This document shows, piece after piece, positions 26,101-39,300 of a stretch of 64,000 nucleotides of DNA. Under the pieces are notes generated by a model. That model saw only the letters and a list, made by a program, of their open reading frames with translations. It was not told the origin of the DNA and ran no database searches. The stretch covers positions 51,990,264 through 52,054,263 of the forward strand of contig CM036621.1 in NCBI GenBank assembly GCA_020746105.1, read 5' to 3'. The number at the start of each line of letters is the position of its first letter. The first letter of the stretch is position 1. This DNA comes from Trogon surrucura. Taxonomy: Eukaryota; Chordata; Aves; Trogoniformes; Trogonidae. Both the position numbers and the translations under genes were made by a program.

Positions 26101-29100
26101 CCTGCTATAGATGCTTTCATTTGGTAGTTTAGATTGTTCACATATTATTGTTAAACATAGTACTTGAAATTCATCAGCCTTCTTGCTTTCAAAAGTCATT
26201 TATGTGTTTTGAAGGTTGATTCTAATGTGACCCCAAAAACTTAATTTGCGAAGTAAATATGGCTCAGGAAAAATTTAAACTCAAATGAATAGTTTCCTCC
26301 TTTTCCCTCTCATCCCCTTTTAAATTGTTTTGGTCAGTTGCTCAACAATATTAATGCATTAATGTCAGTATTCAGTGAATTCATTATTGCACGAGTCCAT
26401 GCAGACTGCATGAAAAATAGAATGTTCTGTCAGTTTTGCTGTGACATTACACAGATGTTTCCCAGATACTGTAAGATTTTTTTTTGCTGGTGTTCTTGAT
26501 TTGCTGATGTTTCTTGTAAGTTATTTTGTGAATAGAAAAACGTATAGCCATCTGAAAAATTCCATTCATTATATTTATTTACAGTCCACCACATGAGACA
26601 AAAATGCTTTTTGTCTAAAATGACCCAAGATAATTGGAAACTGAGAAAGCATTATTTTTTTCCAGGAATTAAGTTTGGCATTTTTTTAGCATTATACTTT
26701 GAAAACAGCTTGTTCTATCTGCATAGCTGTATTCTTCTATTTAGGTAAGAATCGTGTGTTGACATTTATTTTTCAAAGTTTGCAAATCTCAAACAGTTGA
26801 AGTATTCAACTTCTTTTCTGACTTAGTGGAGAGAAAAAGAGATATTTATTGTGTGACATGACACATTAAAAAAAAGTATATTGGAAGTATATTGACTAAG
26901 GCTGCTTTGCAAAATAGCTTGATAGCTCTTCTTTTGAAAGCACAGGAAGAAGTAGATATTATCAAGCCGCTCAGTGGAATAACTCATTAGTAAAATATGC
27001 TTAAAATGGAATGAGCCCTTAGGTGCCTTTATAAAAGAACTGTAACTATTTGAGAAAGGTACATGACAATATTATTTTTGCATCTAAGGTAAGAAACCCC
27101 AGAAACTATTATTACTGTTGAACCTCATTTCTGCCAGCATATTGATAATTCTCATTTATTTCTGTATGCCGTATCATGTTCTTTCAGACCACAAGAGAGG
27201 CAGATACAGCTCTGTTTCCTGCAGGGTGAACCATTACTTTAAAACATTTTGATTCTTTGTCACTTGTCACCCGAATATCGCATTCTGCAGATGTATGTGA
27301 ACGAAATAGGAAAGAATTAGGTGATCTTTCATCATTTACAAGCAATGTGATGCTACTCTGTGCTGTAAGTACTGGCAGAGAGCTGACAGCTTTGAATTGG
27401 GGAAACCACCTGGGGAGACCTCTCACCCTCCTCCTGGATATTAAAACAAGGATGTCAAAGGCAATATTTGATTTCCTGGCCTGGAGGGTCTTGGGGGTGC
27501 TGGGCTTAGACCAGAGGTTGTGTGGCAGCAGCTGGTGGTCTTCCAGGCTGCTGCGGAAGTGATGCTCCTGGGAAAGAGTGCTTAGGATGGTCCTAATGCA
27601 CAGACCGGAACAGGTGGACACAGCCCAGATATTTTACACATTCACTGATACTCATGGGCATCACTTGTCCTGGAGTGCAAAAATCAACGTTTTGACACGA
27701 AATATTTGAAAGGAGGCATTATCCTTGACTGAGCCATTTAGAAGTGACTGTTTTAGTGGGATGGTATTCTTTCTTTCCATCTTTTTTTCTATGATTTTTT
27801 TTTCTCAGATCAAAGCAAAGTTGGTACATAAAAGCGACTCTTATGTATAAATGAGGTTTTTTTTCCTTTCAACAGGACCATAATTTCTTTGTGCTGAAGC
27901 CAGTAGTCACCTGGAGTTATCCACATAACTCTGAGTCCCTAGAGTTGTTCCCATGCTGAGCACTTTTCGTGTGTGCCCTACTGCCACCTATATCTTCTAA
28001 GTAAGAAAAAAGAAAACAATCTGTGTTTCTCCATGGAATGTTTTATGGCCCATTTTTATTCTGGTTTATTTCTTTTAATGTTCCTACTTTAAACCTTTAT
28101 TGGCTGAGCAGTATGACCTTAGTTCTTCAGTGAGTTTAAACGACGCAATGCTATTAGATTTTGTGACAGTAATTTGAATTTTTGTTTTACACTGTAGATA
28201 ATCTAAGTGTGAAAGGCGGAAGTTTTCTTTAAGTAGGAATGTAGAAGTCAAACTGAAGCTTTCTCCTTAATAGGAAGGTCTGCCTGAGTGCAAAAACAGA
28301 TAAATATATAAATGCAAGAAGCCTGAATTCTAATATAGAGGATGTCAAAGTGATTAAAGTAATCTTGGAAGTTATTAGCAAAATCATCATTACAAATAGG
28401 ATATTTTAATACTAATTTGACCTACTTAAGTCTTAACACAATGCAAAAATAAGCAAGCTATTTCTGCCTAGATGGTGTGCTTGTTACCTTGTGCCTTTAG
28501 ACTTTTCTTTTTCACCAGAGCTATATCATGAAGAAATAAGGCAATTCAGATGATCTCTCACTGTTTTGCTGATTTTTGTGAAGCACAGAGGATAGACACC
28601 CTCTTCTGTTGGTATCAGAAACTGTTTGGGTGTATTTGGTGCAGCAAAGCAAGCATGTAATTTCTAGTTTAGTGTTGAAAAACATTACAAATTCTGTCCT
28701 CATCGATAATGTGAAAACTGCTGTCACTCTGTTAGCTTTGTTTGGCTGATAACATTGGAACTGTTGCCTTCAAGGGAGTATTTTTTCCTATTTCTGCTCA
28801 CATTTTCCTTTGAAATTCCTGATTGCGAAAGGCCCTGGAGACATGCATGAAGTATACCACTTTAGATCAATGTATCAAACCCTTGGGAAAAAAAAACCAC
28901 ACCGTATTGACCAAAAAAAAAGTCAGTGATTTTTATATCAATGTGTAGGAAAAAGAGTGTGGGCACGTGACTATGTGAAATAAAATATTAAATCTCATAT
29001 TGCTGCAACACATCTGTAGTTGGTTCTCTGTTAAATTTATCCTGCTTCTTAGTGGTGGCAGAGAAGTTTTAGAAATGCCCTCTGACTGATAGATATACTG

Positions 29101-30013
29101 ACCGGAAAAAACAATTGCTTCTCACTGTGAAAATACAATGCTGGATGATGTGCACAACACTTCACCCTGTCAGCAGCTACAGAAACAACTGGAGAAGTTG
29201 CAAAGTATGCAGAAATGGCTTCTCAGTAAGAAAAAGTGAGGAGTAATCTACGGAGCGAGAAGTAGTGCTAGCAGCTTTGGGAATATTTGGATCGTAAAGA
29301 AATAATCAGGTCATATATTAGAATACAAAATACTTAGATTCTCATTGGAGTACAATATTGTATGTAAATAGTGAACATCTGTCTTAAAATATTTCATAGG
29401 GTGCTGGGATACTACAAACTAGAGCTTTTGCATTTGGAAATGCAGTGGTATTGAACCCTGTGTTATTTGGAAATGGCAAATAAGTAAAGGGCATTTCATG
29501 TTTTGGGGATTAGGGGCTAGATATCTTTTTTAATGGATAATTGTTATGGGTATTTTTAGTATAAAAATAACTTGGCTGGGTTTTCATTGAGAGTGAAATT
29601 TCATGAAGTTATTGAATGGAATATTTCACAATAAGCAGTTATTTCCTTTCTTGACTATTCAATGTACTTCTGACCACTGCATTCATATAAAACCATCACA
29701 AGTAAGCTGTGCCCTGTTGGAACTACTTCCATTATCCCCTTAACAATCGTGTATAATGATACTTTCCCTTCGTATCAGGATCCAAAACACTGAATAATCT
29801 CTAAGAAAAGAACTCAAATATAATTTCTTCCGGTCCAGGAGAAAAGGAGAAGGATACACAGAAAATAAAGGGACAAGGATGATACCTATTATTACAGGTG
29901 AAATTGAATTTGTGTGAGTATAGGTTGATGCTAGACTTTTTTCTCCCTTGTATGTGGCAAAGGAAGAAACTGAGAAGTGCTAAACATTGTACCAAAGATG
30001 CTGGGCAAATCAG

Positions 30014-30062
30014 CTAGTCTTACTGGTTATTAAACCAGTAGGCTAGTAGTCTTACTGGTTAT
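30014..30062. repeat. Short palindrome plus direct repeat
   Basis: TACTGGTT (30021-30028) and AACCAGTA (30033-30040) form perfect eight-base arms around ATTA. The 15-base string AGTCTTACTGGTTAT occurs at 30016-30030 and again at 30048-30062. It looks like a small local duplication that created a possible hairpin. Confidence 0.75.
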
Positions 30063-31011
30063 AAAACTGCTTTCACCACAGTGGCTTTAACTCTTAGTGG
30101 TCTGTCCTGAGCCTTCAACCTACTTTCTGAAGTGTAAGATAGGGAAATACTTTGGTAAAATTGTCATGTTCTTAGTACCAGAGCTACAGATCCAGAAGAC
30201 TGAAAGCCTTTTTGTTAAAAAAAAAACAACCTGTCCTGCTCAGAAGGAAAAAAATGCTGAGAAAGGTGCTCTGGTCTCCTCCCCCGAGCAGCAGTGGGGC
30301 TCTGATTCGACTACATTTTCAGACCTTGGCATGTGAGGCTACGTTGCACTGGAGGTCTTCTGCATCTGGTGTCTTCATCCTCTGTTTAATTTTTATGATG
30401 ATAATATTGAGTAAAATACAGTGCCTCTGCTCTCCTTCAGCTGCTCCTCAGAGAACTTGTTCAAAATTCCTTGGAAATGGGTATCATGGTGCCAGAGCAA
30501 ATAGAAGTGGAAAGACAGAGTACTGCACAGCAGCGAGACGTTGAGGGTGGTCAGGACAGTGTGGGAACTGCCGTACCACTGCCTGGGGGTGTCTGTGCCA
30601 TCATCTGAGGGTCAAGTAATGACCCAGAAGTGTCCTATGGAATAGATCTTTTATTCCAAATTCTGTGTTGCCACCTAGAATCAAAGATATAAATGGTGGG
30701 GGAAAACAAGTCTCTTTAGATCATAAAACTTAATTTACGTTACTGGGAAAAAAATACCCCATAACATGATATTTAGCTCCAGGTAAGTGTCAGATGAAAA
30801 CCATTCTCTGATTTTTTTTCCTTTCTGTCTGTAATTATACCTACTGTACCTCTAAAGGAGTATGTCAAGCTTAGTGGAATTAATATGTTATATAAAAGAG
30901 TAACATTATTGGAAAGGTTTACTTAATAAAGGAAGAGTCATCTTCCAGATCCTTTTCCTTCTCTCCAAAGCCAGCCCCTAAAAGAATATATACCTGATAT
31001 TTATGCATTAT

Positions 31012-31050
31012 GTATACATATATATGTGTATATGCATATTATGTGTATAT
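31012..31050. repeat. TA/TG-rich imperfect microsatellite
   Basis: Alternating purine-pyrimidine sequence made of TATA, TGTATA and TATG steps. Simple repeat without any visible function. Confidence 0.7.
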
Positions 31051-31640
31051 GTTCCAATACTTAAAGTATATTTTTGCACATTTCTTAACACTTCTATACA
31101 TGTTTCGTTACTACTTTGTGGGGTCTTTTAGAGGAAACGTATTTTAAATGATGAGTAAGGTCACTAAGGGCTAACAGTGTCATCTTCTGGTAGTTGTTCA
31201 TATGTAAACCTCATTGCCAGTTGTCAAGAACATACTGGGGTGGTGAAAACTTTGAAAATCTGATGAAGATCTTGAGTAGTATCCTCAAATCTGGAAGTTA
31301 AGGCTGCAAACACCAAAAAACTACCTGTTGTATACAGAGGCATCAGCAGATACCCACAGACAAGGAATAAATGCTGAAATTTTATGATCTTTCCCACATA
31401 TATATTTGCTGAAGTTCAAAAATTTTTGAAGTAGGTACACACATTTATCCCTAGACAGTGAATTGACTTAACGATTTTGTTGCTGAAATGTCTCAAGTTT
31501 ACAGTGTGAGGTAATGAAGTTTGAGTCTCTAGGGAAATGAATTTATAGGACTGTGGGAAAGAGAAAGTTAATTTGATTATTGAGCAGAAGATCAAAAGAC
31601 TTTTACTAACACAGAGGAAATTTGCTGGCTGCTTGGCAAT

Positions 31641-31762
31641 GTCAGAAGCTAGAAAACTGGGAGAAATGGAAATCTTAGACCAGAAGGCAGTTTCTGAAAA
31701 TGCCAGAAGCTAGAAAACTGGGAGAAATGGAAATCTTAGGCCAGAAGGCAGTTTCTGAAAAT
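31641..31762 (+). repeat. 61-base tandem duplication
   Basis: Copy 1 is 31641-31701 and copy 2 is 31702-31762. They start GTCAGAAGCT and GCCAGAAGCT and differ at only two positions (T/C at unit position 2, A/G at unit position 39). The high identity points to a recent duplication or to array homogenisation. There is no long open frame across it. Confidence 0.95.
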
Positions 31763-33260
31763 GCCTGTTAGTTATAGAATTTTAAGTATTCTTTTCTGAA
31801 ATATTTTTTAAAATGTTCTTGCAAATTTTATAGATAAATAAATTTCTTCACGTGTATATTTTATGTGTTATATTATTTCTCCATTTTTAAAGTCTATAGG
31901 CACAGGCAGGACTTGGTCAATGGGAATAACAAGAGGACAAGAGGTCCAAGTAATTTAGCATCCTAAAATTGGAGGAAATGCATTGTCTAGCCCATACGGT
32001 TGTGTCATGTGAGATTACCCTGTTCTTAGACAATTCTACAGATAGCAGTCCTTTTTCATCTAGAAATCTAATAAAGTGGTTATTCTGTAACCTCCGAGTA
32101 ACCTTTTCTAGAGTATGTCAGTGGATGCAAAGGACTTTCTGTTACACTGCGTTTTCTTCGCTGTAGGGATGCATCCATTATTTTCTGACACTCTGTGAGT
32201 TAAAAAATTGCAAATGTTTAGATACTCTTTCTCTAACTCATGTCTTACATACTTGATGTGTGCCATTGTCTCATATTCATTGTTGGCGGTAACAAAGTTG
32301 CCATGGGAATAACGATTTGAAAAATTTAGCACTTTGATGATGGAAGTATCTGGATGTTAAGATTTCTGTTCTTATGCTATGAAATTAAATGCCTACAGTA
32401 TTTAATTCAATTTATCAGTTTAAAAATGTGATAGCTGTTATTACAGCTCAGCATTGCTTTACTCTGGCTATGAAATGTTTCAGATAAGTTAATTGATTAA
32501 ATATTTTACAGTCTGATCACTTAATATTGGTTAAATATGGCATCAGTTGAGAAAATTTTGCTGTATGAGTCTTGGAGAAAAACATTACGTTTTTCTCTAC
32601 ATCATCTGAAGTCTAACTTTAATTTCTCCTTGGCTTGAGACCTCACATTTACAACAGCTCTACTTTCATTCTTAATTACTTTTCCCAAAATACTTCATGT
32701 CTTTTCATTTTTCACATTGTACCAGTCCTTGTTTTTCTTCCTGGATTTAATGACGAGCCTCGTGTATAGAAGATATTAATAAAATGGCAGCATCTGTCTT
32801 CTCCCCGGCTTGTGGAGCATTTGTGCTGGCAGCGTTCACGTTGTCTTAGAGCAGTTCCTTGTTTAGACTGCTGAAGGCTGCCCAGACCACCATTGCAAAC
32901 TGCACTCCTCTTTTGCAGTGTAATATTAAAGCTATTAAAATAGGTAATATAAAAATTAATCACTCTGAAGATGAGGCAGCAAAAATTCTTGGACCTTAAG
33001 AGACAACAATGATAAACCATGACATTGCATGTTAAATGGAGAACTCTTGAGAAAGGGCAGGAAAAAAAAAGGAGAATACTTAATTTTGAACCTGTTTGAA
33101 AACACCATTCCTTTTTGAGGAACAGGTGAAATCCAGTGAAATATTCAAGGAGCAGACACATTTTGTTCCCTTTTATGATTTCTTAAAACCTATACTGGTA
33201 TCTGTGACAGAGAACTATTTTATTTTCTAATCCGAAAACCTCACTTAAAAAAAATATTAA

Positions 33261-33320
33261 TGTGACCTTTGGCAAGTCACGCATTAACAAACTCTTTAGT
33301 GTCATCTGGCAGTGAGGAGA
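33261..33320 (+). repeat. MIR/CORE-SINE relic
   Basis: TGTGACCTTTGGCAAGTCAC (33261-33280) matches the MIR core TGTGACCTTGGGCAAGTCAC at 19 of 20 positions. Further partial matches follow in order: ATTAAC, CTCT and TCATCTG, as in the MIR 3' part. The 5' tRNA-like head is not recognisable. This is an ancient, truncated SINE fragment. Confidence 0.5.
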
Positions 33321-36300
33321 AAAAGCTCTTTGGCTGCTGGGAATATTGGACAGGGTGGAGAGAAGAAGGGACATGGAGAGCCAAGGGTCCAACACTGGTG
33401 TTCAAAAGCAAAACTGCCAACGTCGTTATCTTCCACAGGGCAACCCCAAAACTTGGCTGTACTCAGTGATGTTATCTGACTTTCACTATCATCTGAAGCA
33501 AGGTGGCATGCACAGAGCTTTGGGAGTAGTTCCCCACTTCTGTTCACAAATACCATTTCTTTCTGCTTACATGGCTTGCTTGGAAGTCTGGAACTTATAG
33601 GATTTCAAGCATAAAACCACAGAGGTGCAGGCTATCATTTGGCTGTGACTAGTACTGAGACTAAATTGCTTTAATTAAAGGCTACTCCAGAGTAACCTGC
33701 CAGTAGTATTCATTATTACAAGATTTAAGTGTGTTTATTAGGTTGTTACTGATGGAATTAAGACGACTGATTGGGAGAAATTCAGAACTGAAATAACTGA
33801 GTCATGCAAAGAATTAAACCATTTACTGGTAATATCAAAAAAGTGTAGCTTGAAAGAGTAAGATAATACCAATTTAATTAAAAGTGGATACCAAAGATCT
33901 GTTGCAAAGCTTAAACATTTTAACTGCTGTGATCTAACAGTCCCTGGGGATGGACAGCTGTTCTATGTAAGGTCAGCTGTGGCCACAGAAAGCTCCAAAA
34001 TCTTAACAGCTCTACCAGTGCACTGGGAATTGTGTCAGAATCAGCTGCAGTGTGTATCTTTTAAGGCAGCTCCTTTGCACAGAGCTTTTCTTTCGGTGAT
34101 GGTGAAGGGTGATTTGGAGTCCAGCAAGGTACTGAAGCAAATGCCAAGCTTGCTCAGATAGGAGCCCTGAGCTGGCTCAACAGGGATGCAGGAGATGCTT
34201 TGCCTTGGATGGAGGGCGCCCTAGGATGCGAAGGAGATGCCAGGGCTGTAAGATCCGGGCTCGGTGCCAGTGCCACCCCGGCCAGAAGAATGACTTTAAT
34301 TGACCTGCTGTTCAGTGTGCTCTCTGTTCCTGTTTCTCACCATGCTGTCGGAGGAGACAGAAAAATTAGAAACCTTTTTTTTTTTAATTGTTCTTCCCTA
34401 TTCTTTAGAGAGACCTCTTGTGGTCTACCTGCAGGTGATCTATAATTAAAATGTCATATTCCACACATTTTTGAAGCCATCTGGCTGTGTTGTGGGGAGG
34501 GAAGAAGGTGGGGCCAGGGAGGGGGATGAGGGGATATGTTGCGTGAAGGTCTATTTTCTGTCTGAGCTGAAGTCAGGATGCTTGTTCCCTCCACTGATGC
34601 AAGGATGCTGTGTGCTTACAAAAATTTCCAAAAAGCCTTTGCTTATTTTGACTGAATCACACCAACTTTGGATAGCAGACCTTCTGATATGGTTTAGAAA
34701 GATAAAATTGAAAAAAAAAACCACAAAAAACACCCTAAGAAGTCTATTTTCATTTTACTGCTCATGGTGATTAATGTGAGTGGCTTTTCACAATCCACTT
34801 CCAATTAATTTTAGCAAAGGGAGCTCTGCTAGCCCTGTATATGGACTAAACTTCATATTAAAAGATTATTTCAGGGATTGCAGGCTAAGGATTGAGCACA
34901 GAGCTTAAGCTCCAAACTAGCCATCATGTCAGTCACCAGAAACCACGGTTCTTTCTCATTATGAGTCATCCTCATGATACACATGGAGCTTAGTGCCTAA
35001 TCTCTCCTGCCCCAAAGTTACTTTTCCTAAGTCTCCTTAATGTCTACCTGTCCTCTGGTTGCTCTGAGGGTTGCCAACAGCCTCAGAAGACAAGGAGAGG
35101 TCACAGCATGTAACATGTTTCCAGCTCCCAAGTGATGTAGCTGAAGGGAAAATAAATAAGTATTTTAGTCCTTTCTATTTCAGAGGTGGAATTGGATGAA
35201 TGAAAGTCATGACGCAACCCACACCAATTTCCTAAAATCAGAGACACTTCTGTGCTTTTTAGAGAGGAAGAAGAAATATTTGGCTCCCTGTTACTTCAAA
35301 CTCCTTTGAGTACTTATGGTACAACTTTTATATTGTCCCTGGTAAGGAAAATAAAGCTGCTATTGCTTATGAGAACGCCGTTATTAGAATGCTGTCCTTG
35401 CTGTCACAGATCTATTATTATTATCCCTCTTCCCTGAGCTATAATGTCCCCTACAAATAGAGTTCATGCTGAAAAGTAAGAAAACTTCTTTAAAACCGCA
35501 TTTTGAGAATTATGTCGTAGGAAACCCTCTGTGTGCTGGGATTTAAAAGAAGGGGAGCTAAGAGGCAACTTTGTAAGCTTAACTGAGAAGCAGAAAAAGG
35601 AGGAACGCATTAATTGGCACTGTATTCTGTAGTTTTATTCTGCTAATTGCCAAGATATAGTATAATTCTAAAATAGCTGATTCATTCTTCCACTTTTATT
35701 CTTGGGATGTGCTAACAGCTGCAGAACATGATGCCAAGTGCTGGCTGCTGCCTGTCCTGGAGCCAGCCTGGCTGCAGGGAGCTGCTAGGATGGTGCTGAC
35801 TTTAATCCAGTTAAGCAGTGACAGAAAGCAAAGAGCAGACAATTTTGGCTTCTGAGGGTGCGTGTGGTATACATGGTAGACAAAACCCCTGGTATGGAGA
35901 GAATTTGGTCTGAGAAGGGGTTTCAGGTGGTCGATTTTTTTTCTTTAACCTAAATGTAACTTGCTTTGTGATGCTTTCAGTCACTTAGCCTCTTCCTCTT
36001 AGCTCCTTACCACTGGTGAGCAGTGATGGATACTTCTTCCCTCCCACATTGTACGTACCACATTTGACGTTCTTTTATGCTGAGAGGTGACAATAGGATA
36101 AAAAAAGTGGGGAAACCTGATTAGCAGTGTACAAGTTCCATCCGTCTGAGGAAAACTGAATGCTGCTATTTGTTCCGAAGCAGCTGATACCACTTTATTT
36201 TCAAGATTTGTGAGAGACAGGAGGAGAATGGGTTTTACTTTCATGGCACACAGATACAGCTCAATTGAGAGAAAGCACACTTACATCTGCTGGCTGTAAA

Positions 36301-39300
36301 GGTTTACAGCTGATTTGTTATGATCCATTCACTGAGCTGAAGGAAAAAACTGTTATATTCAACATGAAATACAGTATGCGTGCTTTTGATATAAATAAAA
36401 AGCAGTAGCTACTGATGATTACTTAAAAAAACTGCAAACCATACAACCCACTTCCCCCCCCAAAAAAAATCCAAACATATTTTCTATTTGGGTTGAATCT
36501 TGCAGTGCTTTGCAGTAGCGATCCCCGATGCTCTCAGGGCACTGCACTGAATGAACATGAAATTCAGGTAGTAGTAGTTACTGTGTGCATCTACATTATT
36601 TGAAGTCTACTCCGGACAACTGAAGAATGGAAAAATAAAGGGATTCCTTCGGTTTAATGTAGGGTATCCTCGTTAGCAATAGAAATGAGATCTTGTGGAG
36701 GTTGGGCAATAGCAAGTTTCAGACAGTTGGAGCAGCTGCCAGCAAGAAGGAAACTCTCCCCAGAGAATTATTCTCTCTTCCCAGATAATTCGGCAGGAGA
36801 ATCTTTGTAAAGGATACAAATTCAGACTTCTGTAGTGAGAAGAAAGAGAATGGGAAGAGGAAATTGTTGTAACTTCCGATGTTAGAGATTGTAGAGTCAA
36901 AGCAATCATTTTATAAGCCTCACTTTGTACGTTATTACTGAGTATTATTCTATTGAAAGTCAAAGAGAGGATGTCTGTGGTAGCAAAGACAGCCCTGCTC
37001 AGATGGAGAAAATAAAGATACAGACAAAGGGTAACTATACCAAAATATGCAATTCCTCAAGGAGAAAAGTGGGTTTAACAGAAATTTGACTGTCTGTCAG
37101 TCATCTAATAGCTTGGTTGCTCTGTGGGCCTGGGGCACTGTGTGTGGACGAGTTCAGGCTGAGCCTGTCAATCCTGACTCTGTCTTGTGAGGAGGGACAG
37201 AATATGCCTCTGCTGATCTAAACTCACCAATTGATCCTGAGAGATATAGTACAGGGTTTCCTGTATATGGACCTATATAGCAGATTTCTGCATGTCAAAC
37301 CTCGTACACGGTGTTTCAGAGTCTTTCAGATTTCTCTACTTGAGAGGAGGACTGGAAAACTGCCACTGAAAGATCTCCATGTTTCCACTAGTTTGTTTTG
37401 CACTGAAAGGAGGAGAAAGATGGGAGTCCCAGGTTTCCAAGTCACAAACTGGAGACCTGACTCCTTCAAGTGCTTCTGCACTTCCTTCATGTGGCATTAA
37501 TGCTTGCAAAAGAAGTATCTCGTCTGACTCCATACCCTATTTGTAACTTTTGATTATTCATTCCATATGCACATTAATTTTTCTGTGAAATTACTGGAAA
37601 AGAACGAAGGCAGATTTGAGAACGAATTGCCTAGAAAAATTTTATGTGTCGGTTTGGCTTTTACAGCTTCCTTCTTTTAAATTGTTCACCTGAGAATGCA
37701 ACAAACAAATCCTATTTAACTTCCCCCTTGTTTCTTACCCTTTTCATGAGATATCATTTGCAGCAGTTTCTCTGCTCTGCAGTAATTTCATCCAGAGTGT
37801 ACGATGCTGGGGCTAAGACTGCACGTTTGCCTCTTCAGCTATCTCTGTTCTCTCCCTGAACACCTCTTGCATATAAGCACCCTGATGCAAGCTTAGTGTA
37901 CACAAGTTGTAATCTCTTTTGCAATGTATAGACCAGCAAGGGACTGAAAATAAGACTGCTGCAAGATTGGGAAATAAGTTTGTATGTTAGAAGGAGCAGA
38001 GGAAGGAATTACATTAACAGGACATGAGGGAAAAGCAGGGAGGAAGGTGGGATAAGTGGTCCATCTATTTCTGCATTAGCATTGTGTGACTTTTTAGGTA
38101 TGTGGCAGATTGTTTTACTATTTTTTGCTTGCTTTATAGGTTCTGTTACCCTAATAGCACTGTGTGTTGCAAGTGTGACCTGTTGGAACATGTTTGCTTG
38201 TAAATACGTTTATAACTCCCTAACTGCAATGGCAATTCTTGCAATAATGCTTGAGAACTGGGAATGAAGTGTCATGTTTAGGTGTCCACTGGGATATTTC
38301 TCATCCATTCTCCATTAAGTCTAACTATTTACTGTTGGCAAAATTCCTACACTTAAATGTCAGAGGATGGTCTTGGAGGGGTTTTGCTTCTTTATAAGTG
38401 CCTTGCGGCAGAGCAGTGCAAGCTCTCACTATTGAGTAAAAACAAAGAGAGGGCCACAGAAGAAGTGAGAACGATACCTTTCTCTTCATACAGAGAGTAG
38501 TTTTGCTACTTCTAAGTACTGACTAGTCAGTCATTGTAATTTTAGATGAAAAATAGCTTTGTGATAAGTACAAAGGTTCTTCATTAAAATAACTTGACCG
38601 AGAGAAGTGGCAGATAAAAATGGCTTATTCAGAGGGTGTAAAGGACCAAGGATATTCATGATAGGCAAAAGATAACCCCGAGCAAGATGCGAACAATAAA
38701 CTGGCAAGAGGTGGTGAAAGGGAAAGCAATAGTGGGTTTTGCCCATTAAATTTCCTTTTCATATGTTTGTAACCTATTTGCCTTTCCTTTTCCTTTTTCC
38801 TTTCATTCGATTTCAAGTGTATAAAGATGACTTTTCTGTCACCCAGAGCTATTGTTCCAGAGCTTTGTGGGGTTTAAGCTGATACAGCTTTAACTTCTGT
38901 CATCGAGGCTATACCAGCGCACCCAGCCTGACACTGTTTGCCATTAAAAAAACATTTTGTCAAGGGTAACTGCTTTTCTTTAAGAGTGTCGTTCCCCAGT
39001 AGATTCTTCTGCTCTTTGGGAAGAAGACCTAAGCAGTACTGTGGTCCTGACAATATTGCTGTTTGACTCATTTTGTCGTCTGAATTCAAAGTCTTATTTT
39101 GTAGGCAGTGTCACAGCTTGCATGATTCTGTTTTACTCCTACTTGTGAAAATCAATCACAGGGAACATGGCAGGGGAAATTACCCAGCACGAGCAGGGAG
39201 TTCCTTGAGCAACAGCTTATCCCCATGCCGATCAAAAGTACTTTGCTCTTTTCCTGCCTCTGTTTGCCAGGGTATTATTTTGGATGTGTTGCGTGGTATA

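Larger units (their letters stand above)
23109..33260. other. Intergenic DNA, no gene seen
   Basis: Ten kilobases with no recognised gene or large repeat. Smaller items are listed separately: a palindrome with a nearby direct repeat at 30014-30062, a TA/TG tract near 31012 and a 61-base tandem duplication at 31641. Overlapping frames of 145 codons (minus, 27184-27621) and 101 codons (plus, 27257-27562) and of 117 codons (plus, 24934-25287) have no domain likeness. The 32712-33161 minus frame of 149 codons is likewise unrecognised. Confidence 0.55.

Noticed and set aside
32712..33161. 149-codon minus-strand frame
   Set aside because: No domain or family likeness, AT-rich surroundings and no promoter or splice context.
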